A stretch of DNA of 64,000 bases from Sphingopyxis panaciterrulae (GCF_014199295.1 NZ_JACIJH010000001.1:1-64000), one strand, 5' to 3'; positions 8,540 through 17,522 are shown, numbered from the stretch's first letter. Notes: generated from the letters alone by a model not told the origin. Translations and numbers: made by a program.

Positions 8540-11104
8540 TTAGGGGACAATATTGACCAGACGGTCGGGGACCACAATCACCTTCTTCGGTGCTGCGCCG
8601 CCAAGCAGTTCGGCGATGCGCGGCCGCGCGAGCGCCGCAGCCTCGACCGCCTCCTTGTCCAGCCCCTTGGCGAGCGTGATTTCGTCGCGGCGCTTGCCCG
8701 CGACCTGGATCACGATCGTCACCTCGTCGTCGGCGAGCAGTGCCGGATTCACGGCGGGCCACGCGGCGTCGGCCACGAGATCCGTGGTCCGCCGCGCGTC
8801 GGGAAGCCCCGCCCACGCCTCTTCGGCAAGATGCGGCATCATCGGCGCGACGAGCAGGATCAGCGTGGCGCATGCCTCGGCGCGGGTCGCCGACGGCTCC
8901 GCCTTCTCGATATCATTGGCCAGCGCGTGGATCTTGGCGACCGCCTTGTTGAAGCCCAGCGCCTCGATGTCGGCGGCAACCACGGCGATCGCGCGGTGGA
9001 GCTTGCGGGCCAGCGCGATGTCCTCGCCGCCGTCGCCGGTATTTTCACTCTCGCCGAACAGGCGCCACAGGCGCTGGACGAAGCGCCACGCGCCCTCGAT
9101 CCCCGCCTCGCTCCACGGCAGGTCGCGCTCGGGCGGGCTGTCGGAGAGCATGAACCAGCGCGCCGCGTCGGCGCCATACTGGTCGAGGATGGCGTCGGGA
9201 TCGACGACATTCTTCTTCGATTTCGACATCTTGATGACGCGGCCGACCTCGACCGGCGCGCCGTCGGCGTCGAGCGTCGCGCCCTCGGCGGTGCGCGTCA
9301 CCTCGTCGGGGGTGAAATAGAGCGGGGGCAGTCCCTCGCCCTGCGCGCGTGAATAGGTTTCGTGCGTCACCATGCCCTGCGTGAACAGGCTGGCGAAGGG
9401 CTCCTTGATGTCGACCATGCCGATCCGCTGCAGCGCGCGCGTCCAGAAACGCGCGTAGAGCAGGTGAAGGATCGCATGCTCGATGCCGCCGATATATTGA
9501 TCAACCGGCAGCCAGCGCGCGATCACCGCCGGGTCGAACGGCTTGTCGGCGGGCGCGCTGGCGAAACGCAGGAAATACCACGAAGAATCGACGAAAGTGT
9601 CGAGCGTGTCGGTCTCGCGCAATGCCTCGCCGCCGCACGACGGACAGCTTGTATGCTTCCATGTCGGATGCCGGTCGAGCGGATTGCCGGGGACCGAGAA
9701 ATCGGCATCCTCGGGCAGCACGATCGGGAGCTGGCCCTTCGGCACCGGCACCAGCCCGCACGCCGGGCAATGGATGAAGGGGATCGGCGTGCCCCAATAG
9801 CGCTGGCGCGAGACGCCCCAGTCGCGCAGGCGCCACACCGTCGTGCCCTTGCCCCAGCCTTCATGCTCGGCGCGGGCGATGACGGCCGCCTTGGCCTCGT
9901 CGATGCCCATGCCGTTCAGGAAATGACTGTTCACAAGGCGGCCGGTGCCGACATAGGCCTCGTCGCCGTGGAAGACCTGTCCGTCCTCGTCGCCGTCGGC
10001 AATGACGCGGTGGACCGCGAGGTCATATTTGCGCGCGAAATCGAGGTCGCGCTGGTCGTGCGCCGGACAGCCGAAGATCGCACCGGTGCCATAGTCCATC
10101 AGCACATAGTTGACGACCCAGACCGGCAGATGCCAGTCGGGATCGAGCGGATGCTCGACCGCAAGGCCGGTGTCGAAGCCCAGCTTCTCCGCGGTTTCCA
10201 ATTGCTCCGCCGACGTGCCCTGACGGCGGCATTCGGCGATGAAGACCGCGAGCTCGGGCGAATCCTTCGCCAGCCTCTCGGCGAGCGGATGGTCGGGCGA
10301 GATCGCCGCGAAGCTCGCGCCGTAAAGCGTGTCGGGCCGCGTCGTGAATACGTCGAAGCCCGGCGCGCCGCCGGCGAGGCGGAACGAGAATTCCAGCCCC
10401 TGCGACTTGCCGATCCAGTTTTCCTGCATCAGCCGCACCTTGTCGGGCCACTGGTCGAGGCTCTTCAGCCCTTCGAGCAGCTCGTCGGCGAAGTCGGTGA
10501 TCTTGAGGAACCACTGCGACAATTTCTTCTTCTCGACCAGCGCGCCCGAGCGCCAGCCACGGCCGTCGATCACCTGCTCGTTGGCGAGCACCGTCATGTC
10601 GACCGGGTCCCAGTTGACGTAGCTTTCCTTGCGCGTGACGAGCCCCGCGGCGAACAGGTCGAGGAACAGCGCCTGCTCCTGCCCGTAATAGTCGGCGTCG
10701 CAGGTCGCGAGCTCGCGGGTCCAGTCGATCGCGAGGCCGAGCCGCTTCAACTGCCCCCGCATCGCGTCGATATTAGCGCGCGTCCAGCCGTTCGGATGGA
10801 CGCCCTTTTCCATCGCCGCATTTTCGGCCGGCATGCCGAAGGCGTCCCAGCCCATCGGGTGGAGGACATCGTGCCCGGTCATCCGCTTGAAGCGCGCGAG
10901 CACGTCGCCCATCGCATAGTTTCGGACATGCCCCATGTGGATGCGCCCCGAGGGATAGGGGAACATCTCGAGGATATAGGCCTTGGGCCGTCCACTGTCC
11001 TTGGCGTCGCCGGTCTCGGTCGTGGCGAAGCTGTTCGCGGACTCCCATGCCGCCTGCCAGCGGGCATCGGCAGCCAGGGCGCCAAAGCGCGTTTCGCGGG
11101 TCAT
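8540..11104 (-). CDS. leuS: Leucyl-tRNA synthetase
   Basis: An 854-residue class I synthetase that charges tRNA-Leu. The HIGH-type motif is [15 protein letters not shown] near residues 43-57 and the KMSKS loop is [15 protein letters not shown] near 625-639. The editing (CP1) domain lies between them and includes [13 protein letters not shown]. The zinc ribbon HCPACG...[19 protein letters not shown] is also present, as is the tRNA-binding C-terminal domain ending [16 protein letters not shown]. Length is typical. The true start is the ATG at 11104, giving the canonical short N-terminus; the longer open frame runs into the DUF3576 gene. It heads the leuS-lptE-holA run. Confidence 0.97.
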   Translation of the reverse strand: MTRETRFGALAADARWQAAWESANSFATTETGDAKDSGRPKAYILEMFPYPSGRIHMGHVRNYAMGDVLARFKRMTGHDVLHPMGWDAFGMPAENAAMEKGVHPNGWTRANIDAMRGQLKRLGLAIDWTRELATCDADYYGQEQALFLDLFAAGLVTRKESYVNWDPVDMTVLANEQVIDGRGWRSGALVEKKKLSQWFLKITDFADELLEGLKSLDQWPDKVRLMQENWIGKSQGLEFSFRLAGGAPGFDVFTTRPDTLYGASFAAISPDHPLAERLAKDSPELAVFIAECRRQGTSAEQLETAEKLGFDTGLAVEHPLDPDWHLPVWVVNYVLMDYGTGAIFGCPAHDQRDLDFARKYDLAVHRVIADGDEDGQVFHGDEAYVGTGRLVNSHFLNGMGIDEAKAAVIARAEHEGWGKGTTVWRLRDWGVSRQRYWGTPIPFIHCPACGLVPVPKGQLPIVLPEDADFSVPGNPLDRHPTWKHTSCPSCGGEALRETDTLDTFVDSSWYFLRFASAPADKPFDPAVIARWLPVDQYIGGIEHAILHLLYARFWTRALQRIGMVDIKEPFASLFTQGMVTHETYSRAQGEGLPPLYFTPDEVTRTAEGATLDADGAPVEVGRVIKMSKSKKNVVDPDAILDQYGADAARWFMLSDSPPERDLPWSEAGIEGAWRFVQRLWRLFGESENTGDGGEDIALARKLHRAIAVVAADIEALGFNKAVAKIHALANDIEKAEPSATRAEACATLILLVAPMMPHLAEEAWAGLPDARRTTDLVADAAWPAVNPALLADDEVTIVIQVAGKRRDEITLAKGLDKEAVEAAALARPRIAELLGGAAPKKVIVVPDRLVNIVP

Positions 11105-11157
11105 TCCTGTCTTACCCCGTTGTCTGTCTGGTCGGGCGCGAGGGCGCGCCCTGGGAT

Positions 11158-11619
11158 TCAGCCCTCGATGGCGCTGCGGCGCAGGTCGCGGGCGCGGGTG
11201 AGGATCACTTCCTCCAGCTTCTGTACCGTCGCCGCCTGCACCGGAGCGTCGACCCAGGCGCCGCCCTGCGACACCTGGCGCGAGGCGGCGACGCGCAGCG
11301 CGTCGGCACGCAGATCCTGGTCGAGGATCGACACGGTCACCTTCATCCGCTCGCCGGGGTTCTGCGGGTTCGCATACCAGTCGGTGATGATGACCCCGCC
11401 CGACGAATCCGCCTGAAGCAGCGGCATGAAGGAAAGGGCGTCGAGCGAGGCCCGCCACAAATAGCTGTTCACGCCGATCGTCGTGACCTGCGAGGCCGCG
11501 AGGTCCGCGCGCGGCCGTTCCTTGCCGCCGCAGCCGGCAAGGCCGAGCGCGGCGACGCCGAGCAGCGCCAGCGCGACCGGGTGGCGGCCGGGCGAGACGG
11601 GACGGGAAAGCTGGGACAT
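11158..11619 (-). CDS. DUF3576 family lipoprotein
   Basis: A 153-residue lipoprotein with the signal segment [16 protein letters not shown], placing the lipid-modified Cys at residue 30. The body begins [31 protein letters not shown] and contains [26 protein letters not shown], which I recognise as the alphaproteobacterial DUF3576 family. Members are envelope proteins of unknown role, usually encoded immediately upstream of leuS, as here (53-base gap). That constant linkage to leuS-lptE suggests an envelope assembly role, but this is inference. The start at 11619 gives a normal signal peptide; the longer frame adds unrelated sequence. Confidence 0.8.
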   Translation of the reverse strand: MSQLSRPVSPGRHPVALALLGVAALGLAGCGGKERPRADLAASQVTTIGVNSYLWRASLDALSFMPLLQADSSGGVIITDWYANPQNPGERMKVTVSILDQDLRADALRVAASRQVSQGGAWVDAPVQAATVQKLEEVILTRARDLRRSAIEG

Positions 11620-11817
11620 GCCGAATACCTTATCCTGGGCGCTCGCGGCGGACGGGCCGGGCTGCGCGGGCTGCGAATTGCCAGCGTCTCTACCGCCCTT
11701 GCCGCCGTCCGGCAAGCGCGGCAATAGGCGATTCGCCGCGCCGAGGACTGTGGTGATCGGGCAACAGATCGATGAAAAGCGGGACCTCTTGTTTCTCCCG
11801 CGCGTGAATCACTGGAA

Positions 11818-11843
11818 TTATCTGACAAGAGCGCTTATCTGTC
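11818..11843 (+). promoter_or_regulatory. Direct repeat TTATCTG(A/T)C upstream of the 11873 gene
   Basis: TTATCTGAC at 11818-11826 and TTATCTGTC at 11835-11843 are spaced 17 bases start to start, about 30 bases before the ATG at 11873. A GANTC site (GAATC, 11806-11810) lies just upstream. The 253-base divergent gap between the DUF3576 gene and this gene should hold both promoters. The repeat could be a regulator site, but I do not recognise the regulator. Confidence 0.3.
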
Positions 11844-11872
11844 GATCCATCTGGGGTTGGAGTCGCAATATC

Positions 11873-12586
11873 ATGGCGCAAAGGCCGCGACAGTTTTGGC
11901 GGGGAAGCATCGTCGCTTTGGCGGCGGTGTCGCTCGTCCTGCCGCCGGCGCTCGCCGCGATGACCCGTTCCGACAGCCTGCGCGATCTTTCGCTGTCCGA
12001 AACCCTGCTCGGCCAGTTCACGCCGGCCTCTGGCGACCCGCGGCTGCTCGCGCGCTATTCGGCGATGTCCGAAGAGGCGCGGCGCAATTTCAGCTTTACG
12101 CCCGCGGTCAACGAGGAAAGCCGCAAGAATCGCGCGATCACCGTCGTGATTCGCAAGCGCGACGACGCCTCGAGCGCCGCCCGCACCGCCGCGCTGACGC
12201 AGGGCCGCACCACGCCGGTCGCGATCACGCCGGTCGCCTATGATCTGGGCGCGTCGGTCGGCTTCCAGAAATTCGCCACCCCGCAACTGCCGCGCGGCAC
12301 GGATATCCGCAACCTGCCCGTCGCCAAGGCGCCCGAGGTGGAAGAGAAGCCCTCCCGCTTCGCCACGCGCATGATCAGCCGGCCGAGCGACCCCACCGGG
12401 GCAACCGACCGAATCACCGCGCCGGGCGGCAACCAGTCGGTCGACGTGGTCAGCAGCTATCGCATCACGCGCAACCTCGATGTCACCGCCGGCGTGCGCT
12501 ACAAGGCCGACGACCGGCTCGAGCCGCTCACCGACGCGCGCCGCGACAGCCAGGCGGTCTATGTCGGGACGCAGTTCCGCTTCTGA
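11873..12586 (+). CDS. Conserved-looking envelope protein with a beta-barrel-like C-terminus
   Basis: A 237-residue protein I do not recognise. Residues 1-29 are a signal peptide (ATG at 11873, RRQ-type basic start, hydrophobic core, cut after ALA). The middle is charged and low in hydrophobic segments and includes SEEARRNFSFTPAVNEESRK and AITVVIRKRDD. The last 45 residues contain two amphipathic strands, SYRITRNLDVTAGVRYKADD and SQAVYVGTQFRF, and the chain ends in Phe. That resembles an outer membrane beta-signal, yet there is sequence for only about one hairpin of a barrel. Export is well supported; function is unknown. Its last 28 bases overlap the 3' end of the convergent ThiE-like gene. 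Confidence 0.7.
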   Translation: MAQRPRQFWRGSIVALAAVSLVLPPALAAMTRSDSLRDLSLSETLLGQFTPASGDPRLLARYSAMSEEARRNFSFTPAVNEESRKNRAITVVIRKRDDASSAARTAALTQGRTTPVAITPVAYDLGASVGFQKFATPQLPRGTDIRNLPVAKAPEVEEKPSRFATRMISRPSDPTGATDRITAPGGNQSVDVVSSYRITRNLDVTAGVRYKADDRLEPLTDARRDSQAVYVGTQFRF

Positions 12587-13185
12587 CGCTGCCGGCGCTT
12601 CGCCGCTTTTTCCGTCCACGCATCGATCGCCGCCCAGCCCGGCCTGATTCGGCTGCCCATGCCCGCACGGGCGAGCGCGCGCGCGCGCGCCGGAGTCATA
12701 CCGCCAAGCGCGACGGCGCGGTCGCCACGCGCCTGCCGGGCGAGGCGCAGCCAGGCAGCGGTGCCCAGCGGAGCGGCGCCGGGATGCGAGCGGGTCGGGT
12801 GGAGCGGCGAGACGAAGACGGCATCGGCGCCAGCGCGGCGCGCCCGCCGCGCCTCGCGTGCATCATGCACCGGCATCGTCACCGCCAGGTCGAGGCGCCT
12901 TGCCTGCCCCGCGCGCCCGGCGCGGTGCTGTCGCAGATGAACCCCGTCGGCGCCCCACCGCTTCGCCCGCGCCGGCTCATCCGCCAGCAACAGCGTCAGC
13001 CGCCGCGCCGCCGCGATCCGGGCGAGACGGCGAAAGAGCCGCCAGCGCGGCCCCGCCGCGAGCCCGTCATGGCGCAGCACGACCCCGCTGCCCGGCGGCA
13101 GCCGCGCCGCCAGCACCGCGGCCGGCACCGGCGACCGCTCGTCACTGACCAGCCAGCAATCGGGGAGGGGGTGGCGTCGGCGCAT
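12559..13185 (-). CDS. ThiE-like protein (thiamine phosphate synthase family)
   Basis: A 208-residue Arg-rich protein with the TIM-barrel order of thiamine phosphate synthase/TenI: LTLLLADEP...GADGVHLRQHRAG, GADAVFVSPLHPTRSHPG, and VALGGMTPARARAL. True ThiE joins HMP-pyrophosphate with the thiazole phosphate. Here several expected residues are changed. The block normally reading GADGVHLGQ with an acidic residue just after it is GADGVHLRQHRAG, and the usual TxTK phosphate loop is replaced by HPTRSHPG. It may therefore be a divergent ThiE or a non-catalytic or TenI-like relative. No other thi gene is nearby. Its end overlaps the neighbouring plus-strand gene by 28 bases. It diverges from the PLP protein gene. 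Confidence 0.7.
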   Translation of the reverse strand: MRRRHPLPDCWLVSDERSPVPAAVLAARLPPGSGVVLRHDGLAAGPRWRLFRRLARIAAARRLTLLLADEPARAKRWGADGVHLRQHRAGRAGQARRLDLAVTMPVHDAREARRARRAGADAVFVSPLHPTRSHPGAAPLGTAAWLRLARQARGDRAVALGGMTPARARALARAGMGSRIRPGWAAIDAWTEKAAKRRQRQKRNCVPT

Positions 13186-13241
13186 CGCCCTTTCTATAGG
13201 CGCGGGCGTGAAACGCGCAACGGGGGCGGAAGGGAGGCGAG

Positions 13242-13904
13242 ATGAGCGAGGCGGCGGACCGGCTGGCCGAAGTGCAGGCCGCGATGGCGCAGGCGGCAGC
13301 GCGCGCGCAGCGGCGCGCCGAGGACATCTGCCTGATCGCGGTGTCCAAGACCCACGACGCGGCGGCGATCCGCCCGCTGATCGCTGCCGGCCAGCGGCAT
13401 TTCGGCGAAAATCGCGTGCAGGAGACCGCAGCCAAATGGCCGGCGCTGCGCGAGGAGACGCCCGATATCGTCCTCCACCTGATCGGCCAGCTCCAGTCGA
13501 ACAAGGCCGAGGATGCGGTGGCGCTGTTCGACGCGATCCATTCGGTCGACCGTTCCTCGCTGGTCCGCGCTCTCGCGCGCGCCTGCGAGAAGCTGGGAAA
13601 GCGGCCGCGCCTCTTCGTCCAGGTCAATGTCGGCGACGAGGCGCAGAAGGGCGGCTGTCCGGTATGCGACCTGCCCGCGCTGCTGGACGAGGCGAAGGCG
13701 GCGGGGCTGGCGATCGAGGGGTTGATGGCGATCCCGCCCGCCGCGGTCGAACCCGCGCCTTACTTTGCGCTGCTCGACGAACTGGCCGAGCGCCACGGCC
13801 TGCCGCTGCGCTCGATGGGAATGAGTGTCGATTACGAGACGGCGGCGATGCTCGGCGCAACCCATGTCCGCATCGGCACCGCGCTGTTCGGCGCGCGGGG
13901 ATAG
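13242..13904 (+). CDS. YggS-type pyridoxal phosphate homeostasis protein
   Basis: A 220-residue single-domain PLP-binding protein. The PLP lysine is K36 in LIAVSKTH. Other family blocks are HFGENRVQE, HLIGQLQSNK, FVQVNVGDEAQKGGC, and SMGMSVDYETA and HVRIGTALFG, which bind the cofactor phosphate. Proteins of this family have no known catalytic activity and buffer free PLP, affecting amino acid and keto acid pools. Start ATG at 13242 has GGAGGCGAG just upstream. It converges on divK, only 13 bases away, so the genes share a tight 3' junction without a visible terminator. Confidence 0.93.
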   Translation: MSEAADRLAEVQAAMAQAAARAQRRAEDICLIAVSKTHDAAAIRPLIAAGQRHFGENRVQETAAKWPALREETPDIVLHLIGQLQSNKAEDAVALFDAIHSVDRSSLVRALARACEKLGKRPRLFVQVNVGDEAQKGGCPVCDLPALLDEAKAAGLAIEGLMAIPPAAVEPAPYFALLDELAERHGLPLRSMGMSVDYETAAMLGATHVRIGTALFGARG

Positions 13905-13917
13905 GGCGTCGCCCGCC

Positions 13918-14280
13918 TCAGGCGAAGGCGCCGACGCTTTCGATGAACTTGATCACCGAAATCGGCTTCGACACATAGGCCTCGGCCCCCGCGGCGCGAA
14001 TCTGCTCTTCGTCGCCCTTGCCGGCATAGGCGGTGACCGCCATGATCGGTACCGGCCGCAGCGCGGGATCGGTTTTCATCTGGCGGATCAGGTCGAGCCC
14101 GCTGACATGGGGAAGCTGGATGTCCATGATGATGAGGTCGGGCGCGACCTCGCGTGCTTTCGCCAGTGCATCGCGGCCGTCGCGCACCGGATGCGCGCTA
14201 TAGCCATGGGCGTTGAGCAGGTCGCAAAAGAGGCGAAGGTTGAGTTCATTGTCCTCGACCACCAATATGGTCTTGCCCAT
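13918..14280 (-). CDS. divK: Single-domain response regulator DivK
   Basis: A 120-residue stand-alone receiver domain. The acidic pocket is E9-D10, the phospho-acceptor is D53 (IIMDIQLPHVSG), the switch Thr is T83 (AVTAYAGKGDEE), and the conserved Lys is K105 (YVSKPISV). The VEDNELNLRLF start and the GDEEQIRAAGAEAYVSKPISV end are close to Caulobacter DivK. That protein relays DivJ/PleC phosphorylation to the DivL-CckA pathway and so controls CtrA activity and polarity. No output domain is present. The usual downstream partner PleD is not adjacent. It diverges from the DUF3572 gene across 53 bases. Confidence 0.92.
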   Translation of the reverse strand: MGKTILVVEDNELNLRLFCDLLNAHGYSAHPVRDGRDALAKAREVAPDLIIMDIQLPHVSGLDLIRQMKTDPALRPVPIMAVTAYAGKGDEEQIRAAGAEAYVSKPISVIKFIESVGAFA

Positions 14281-14333
14281 GATTTTCCGCTTTCCCCGCT
14301 TGCGTCGGCCGCCCGTTTAGGCGAATCGGCCCG

Positions 14334-14642
14334 ATGACACAATTGCCTCCCTCGAAAGGGTTTTTCGAAGTGCAGGAAGCGGACGAAGCGCTCGCGCTCC
14401 AGGCGCTCGGCTGGATATTGGCCGACGAACCACGCGCCGAACGGCTGCTGGGCACGACCGGGCTGACGCCCGAGCGCCTGCGCGCCTCGCTTGGGCAGCG
14501 CACGACGCTAGGGGCGGTGCTCGGCTTTCTGACCGCGCACGAGCCCGACCTTGTCGCCTGCGCGGCGGCACTCGATATAAGGCCGGAGGCGCTCGCTGCC
14601 GCGGCGCAGCGCATCGACGGAACGGAAAGACAGACCGCATGA
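14334..14642 (+). CDS. DUF3572 family protein
   Basis: A 102-residue, mostly helical protein with no signal peptide. It carries LQALGWILADEPRAERLLGTTGLTPERLRASL, characteristic of DUF3572, a small alphaproteobacterial family of unknown function. The gene is often found beside divK in relatives, as here. It overlaps the HAD gene by four bases (ATGA) and is therefore co-translated with it. I cannot assign a role beyond family membership. Confidence 0.8.
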   Translation: MTQLPPSKGFFEVQEADEALALQALGWILADEPRAERLLGTTGLTPERLRASLGQRTTLGAVLGFLTAHEPDLVACAAALDIRPEALAAAAQRIDGTERQTA

Positions 14643-15280
14643 CCCGCCCCCTCGTCATCACCGACTGCGACGAGGTGCTGATGCACATGGTCGTGCCCTT
14701 CGCGCAGTGGGTCGACGCCGAGCATGGCGTGCTGTTCCGCATGGAGGATGCGAGCTTCGCCGGCGCGCTCAAGCGCAAGGAATGCGGCACGCCGCTGGAG
14801 GCCGCCGAGGTCTGGCCGCTGCTCGACGGTTTTTTCCGCACCGAGATGGCGCGGCAAACGCCGATTCGCGGCGCATTGACGGCGATGGCGGCGATCGCCC
14901 GCCATGCCGACATCGTCGTCCTCACCAACGTCGGCCCCGACCATCAGGCGGCGCGCGCGGCGCAGCTTTCCGCGCTCGGGCTCGACGCACCGGTGATCGG
15001 CAGCCGCGGCGGCAAGGGCGAACCGGTGCGCCGCCTGCTCGACGAGCGGCAACCGAGCGTCGCCATCTTCATCGACGATCTGGCCGGCCACCACCATTCG
15101 GTCGCCGCCGAAGCGCCCGAGGTCTGGCGCCTGCACATGGTGGGCGAACCTGCGATCGCCGACAAGATCGCTCCCGCGCCGCACGCCCATGCGCGCATCG
15201 ACGACTGGGCGGCCGCAGAGGATTGGATTCTTGCACGGCTGACCGAAAACATCCCCGCCCCCAGCCCCGAAATCGCATAA
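14639..15280 (+). CDS. HAD-superfamily hydrolase
   Basis: A 213-residue cytosolic protein with HAD motifs. Motif I is VITDCDEVLMH (nucleophile D8 or D10), motif II is IVVLTNVGP (Thr/Asn), the motif III region is SRGGKGEPVRRLL, and motif IV is FIDDLAGHHHS. The small phosphatase-like layout and lack of a recognised cap leave the substrate open. It begins within the stop of the DUF3572 gene and is followed 24 bases later by the RidA gene, so the three probably form one operon. Confidence 0.8.
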   Translation: MTRPLVITDCDEVLMHMVVPFAQWVDAEHGVLFRMEDASFAGALKRKECGTPLEAAEVWPLLDGFFRTEMARQTPIRGALTAMAAIARHADIVVLTNVGPDHQAARAAQLSALGLDAPVIGSRGGKGEPVRRLLDERQPSVAIFIDDLAGHHHSVAAEAPEVWRLHMVGEPAIADKIAPAPHAHARIDDWAAAEDWILARLTENIPAPSPEIA

Positions 15281-15304
15281 TCCCAATTGGTATAAGGACG
15301 CATC

Positions 15305-15769
15305 ATGGACATCGCCGCCAAGCTCGCCGCCCTCGGCCTCGACCTTCCCAAGCCCGCCGCGCCGGTCGCCGCCTATGTGCCCGTGGTCGAACAGGGCGGC
15401 CTGCTCCACATCAGCGGGCAATTGCCGTTCCGTGACGGGCAGGTCGTCACCGGCCGGCTCGGCTCCGACACCGACGAGGCGGCCGGCTATGACGCCGCGC
15501 GCCGCTGCGCGCTGATGCTCGTCGCGCAGGTCGGCCAGGCGGTGGGCGGCGACTGGTCGCGCGTCGAGCGGATCGTCAAGCTCGGCGTCTTCGTGAACAG
15601 CGACCCCGGCTTCACCGCGCAGCCCAAAGTGGCGAACGGCGCATCGGAGCTGATGGAGCAATTGTTCGGCGAGGCGGGCCGCCATGCGCGCAGCGCGGTC
15701 GGCGTCGCGGCGCTGCCGCTCGGCGCGGCGGTCGAGATCGACGCCATCGTGGCGGTGAAGCGCGCCTAG
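15305..15769 (+). CDS. RidA family protein
   Basis: A 154-residue YjgF/RidA-type trimeric enzyme. Family blocks are LLHISGQLPFRDGQVVTGRLG and the C-terminal ARSAVGVAALPLGAAVEIDAIVAVKR; the Arg in RSAVGV is the substrate carboxylate-binding residue of deaminating members. RidA proteins hydrolyse reactive enamine/imine intermediates such as 2-aminoacrylate. The two-part N-terminus (MDIAAKLAALGLDLPKPAAPVAAY) is typical of the longer RidA subgroup rather than the archetype, so the exact substrate is uncertain. GTATAAGGACG precedes the ATG. The FemAB-like gene starts 8 bases after the stop. Confidence 0.88.
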   Translation: MDIAAKLAALGLDLPKPAAPVAAYVPVVEQGGLLHISGQLPFRDGQVVTGRLGSDTDEAAGYDAARRCALMLVAQVGQAVGGDWSRVERIVKLGVFVNSDPGFTAQPKVANGASELMEQLFGEAGRHARSAVGVAALPLGAAVEIDAIVAVKRA

Positions 15770-15777
15770 AGAAGCCA

Positions 15778-16926
15778 GTGGCCGAGGCCGATCCACCCAC
15801 CCGCACGATCCGGCTCGGCGACGGCGTCGCCGCGGTCGAGGCGGCGGCATGGGACGCGCTGGCGGGCGGCGCCAACCCCTTCGTGGGACACGATTTTCTG
15901 GCGCTACTCGAAGAATCGGGTAGCGTCGGGCCGGGCACCGGCTGGCAGGCGGCGCCGCTGCTGGTCGAGGATGGAGCGGGCGCACTGGTCGCGGCGGCGC
16001 CCGCTTATCTGAAGACGCACAGCCAGGGCGAATATGTCTTCGACCACGGCTGGGCCGATGCGTGGGAGCGCGCGGGCGGTGCCTATTATCCGAAGCTGCA
16101 GATCGCGGCCCCCTTTACCCCGGTGCCGGGGCCGCGGCTGCTGGCGCGGGGGGCCGAGGATGCCGCGCTGCTGATCCGCGCCGCCGAAGCGGTGGTGCGG
16201 CAGAATAATCTGTCCTCCGCGCACGCGACCTTCGTCGCGCCCGAACAGATGCCGCTGTTCGAGGCGGCGGGCTGGCTGGTGCGGCGCGACGTCCAGTTCC
16301 ATTTCGCCAACCGGGGCTATGCGGGCTTCGACGATTTCCTCGCCACCCTGACCTCGGCGAAGCGCAAGCAGCTTCGCAAGGAACGCGCGCGCGCGGTCGA
16401 GGACCTGCGGATCGAGGAGGTGACCGGAAGCGAAATCGCGCCCGCGCATTGGGACGCGATGTGGGCCTTTTACCAGGACACCGGCGCGCGCAAATGGGGG
16501 CATCCCTATCTGACCCGCGAAGCATTCGACCTGATGGGCGCGCGCATGGCCGACCGCATCATCCTCGTCATCGCATGGGACGGGGTACAGCCGGTCGCGG
16601 GAGCGATGCACCTGCTGGGTGCCGACACGCTCTATGGCCGCTATTGGGGCTGCGTCGCCGATATCCCCTATCTGCATTTCGAGCTTTGCTATTATCGCGC
16701 GATCGATATCGCGATCGCGCGCGGCCTCGCCCGTGTCGAGGCGGGGGCGCAGGGCGGGCACAAGCTCGCGCGCGGCTATGGTCCGGTCGCGACCTGGTCG
16801 GCGCATTTCATCGCCGATCCGGGCTTCCGGCGTGCAGTGGCGGAGTTTCTGGAACGCGAGCGCCGAGCCGAGGCGCAGGAAATGGAGTGGCTCGAAGGCC
16901 ATATGCCCTTCCGGCAGAAGGATTGA
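15778..16926 (+). CDS. FemAB-like GNAT acyltransferase
   Basis: A 382-residue cytosolic protein starting at a GTG eight bases after the RidA stop. It resembles the COG3146/DUF482 group of GNAT-fold proteins, distant relatives of FemAB peptidoglycan-bridge transferases. Recognisable blocks include NPFVGHDFLALLEESGSVG near the N-terminus, LTSAKRKQLRKERARA mid-protein, FYQDTGARKWGHPYLTREAF, and YYRAIDIAIARGLARVEAGAQGGHKLARGY near the end. Members are annotated as N-acetyltransferases or peptidoglycan recognition proteins without a proven substrate. The position after DUF3572-HAD-RidA suggests co-transcription. The acyl donor and acceptor are unknown. Confidence 0.82.
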   Translation: MAEADPPTRTIRLGDGVAAVEAAAWDALAGGANPFVGHDFLALLEESGSVGPGTGWQAAPLLVEDGAGALVAAAPAYLKTHSQGEYVFDHGWADAWERAGGAYYPKLQIAAPFTPVPGPRLLARGAEDAALLIRAAEAVVRQNNLSSAHATFVAPEQMPLFEAAGWLVRRDVQFHFANRGYAGFDDFLATLTSAKRKQLRKERARAVEDLRIEEVTGSEIAPAHWDAMWAFYQDTGARKWGHPYLTREAFDLMGARMADRIILVIAWDGVQPVAGAMHLLGADTLYGRYWGCVADIPYLHFELCYYRAIDIAIARGLARVEAGAQGGHKLARGYGPVATWSAHFIADPGFRRAVAEFLERERRAEAQEMEWLEGHMPFRQKD

Positions 16927-16961
16927 GCCGCGACCGAAGCGGCAAAGATTTCACCCGAAAA

Positions 16962-17276
16962 TCAGGCCGCGAAGCGCCGGGCGGCCGGGCGTCTCGCCGT
17001 TTCGTCGAGCCAGGCGCGGGCTTGGCGCTGGGCTTCGGCGATCTCGTCGCGGCCCATTTCGCTGGCAACGTCGGCGCGACATTGCTGGCCTTCGACATTG
17101 CCACCGAGCGCCGCGAGATTGAACCATTTATGCGCCTGGATCAGATCGACATCGACTCCGCCGGAGCCGGTCGAGAATGCGATGCCGAGATCGAAATAGG
17201 CCCCCGCGTCGCCGCGCGCAGCGTCGAGCAGCCGGCTTTCGATCAGATATTGGGCAGACTTCAGACTGTTCGCCAT
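16962..17276 (-). CDS. Short SEL1-repeat-like protein
   Basis: A 104-residue protein, start ATG at 17276 (MANSLKSAQ). It contains one clear SEL1-like helical pair, AYFDLGIAFSTGSGGVDVDLIQAHKWFNLAALGG, followed by a charged helix ending AWLDETARRPAARRF. The pattern of a short SEL1 unit with no signal peptide is common in sphingomonads, where the role is unknown, possibly a protein-binding adaptor. The longer upstream open frame crosses a palindromic repeat and is not credible. It converges on the FemAB-like gene with a 35-base gap. Confidence 0.75.
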   Translation of the reverse strand: MANSLKSAQYLIESRLLDAARGDAGAYFDLGIAFSTGSGGVDVDLIQAHKWFNLAALGGNVEGQQCRADVASEMGRDEIAEAQRQARAWLDETARRPAARRFAA

Positions 17277-17413
17277 GATAACCCCCTTTGCCTCCCCCCA
17301 CAGGAGGCTTTCGGGCAGACCCTTGCGGTTTATGGTCAACAAAGCGTTAACTGTGGTGCGGATTTTTGGGGATAATGTGCGAAAGGGGCGGAAAATCCCG
17401 GGTTTTCGAGCCG

Positions 17414-17516
17414 CCGTCATTGCGAGGAGCGGAGCGACGAAACAATCTCCAGCCAACGGCAAGACGAGAAGATGGCTGGAGATTGCCGCGTCGCCTTCGG
17501 CTCCTCGCAATGACGG
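17414..17516. repeat. Palindromic intergenic repeat, GTCATTGCGAGGAGC family
   Basis: A 103-base hairpin between the SEL1-like gene and panC. The outer 17 bases at 17414-17430 pair perfectly with 17500-17516; the next roughly 25 bases pair with two small bulges down to CTCCAGCCA / TGGCTGGAG. The apex is about 17 bases. The CGTCATTGCGAGGAGC outer arm is a repeat type I know from many proteobacterial intergenic regions. It lies downstream of panC and upstream of the SEL1-like gene on the minus strand. Confidence 0.85.
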
Positions 17517-17522
17517 AGTCTT

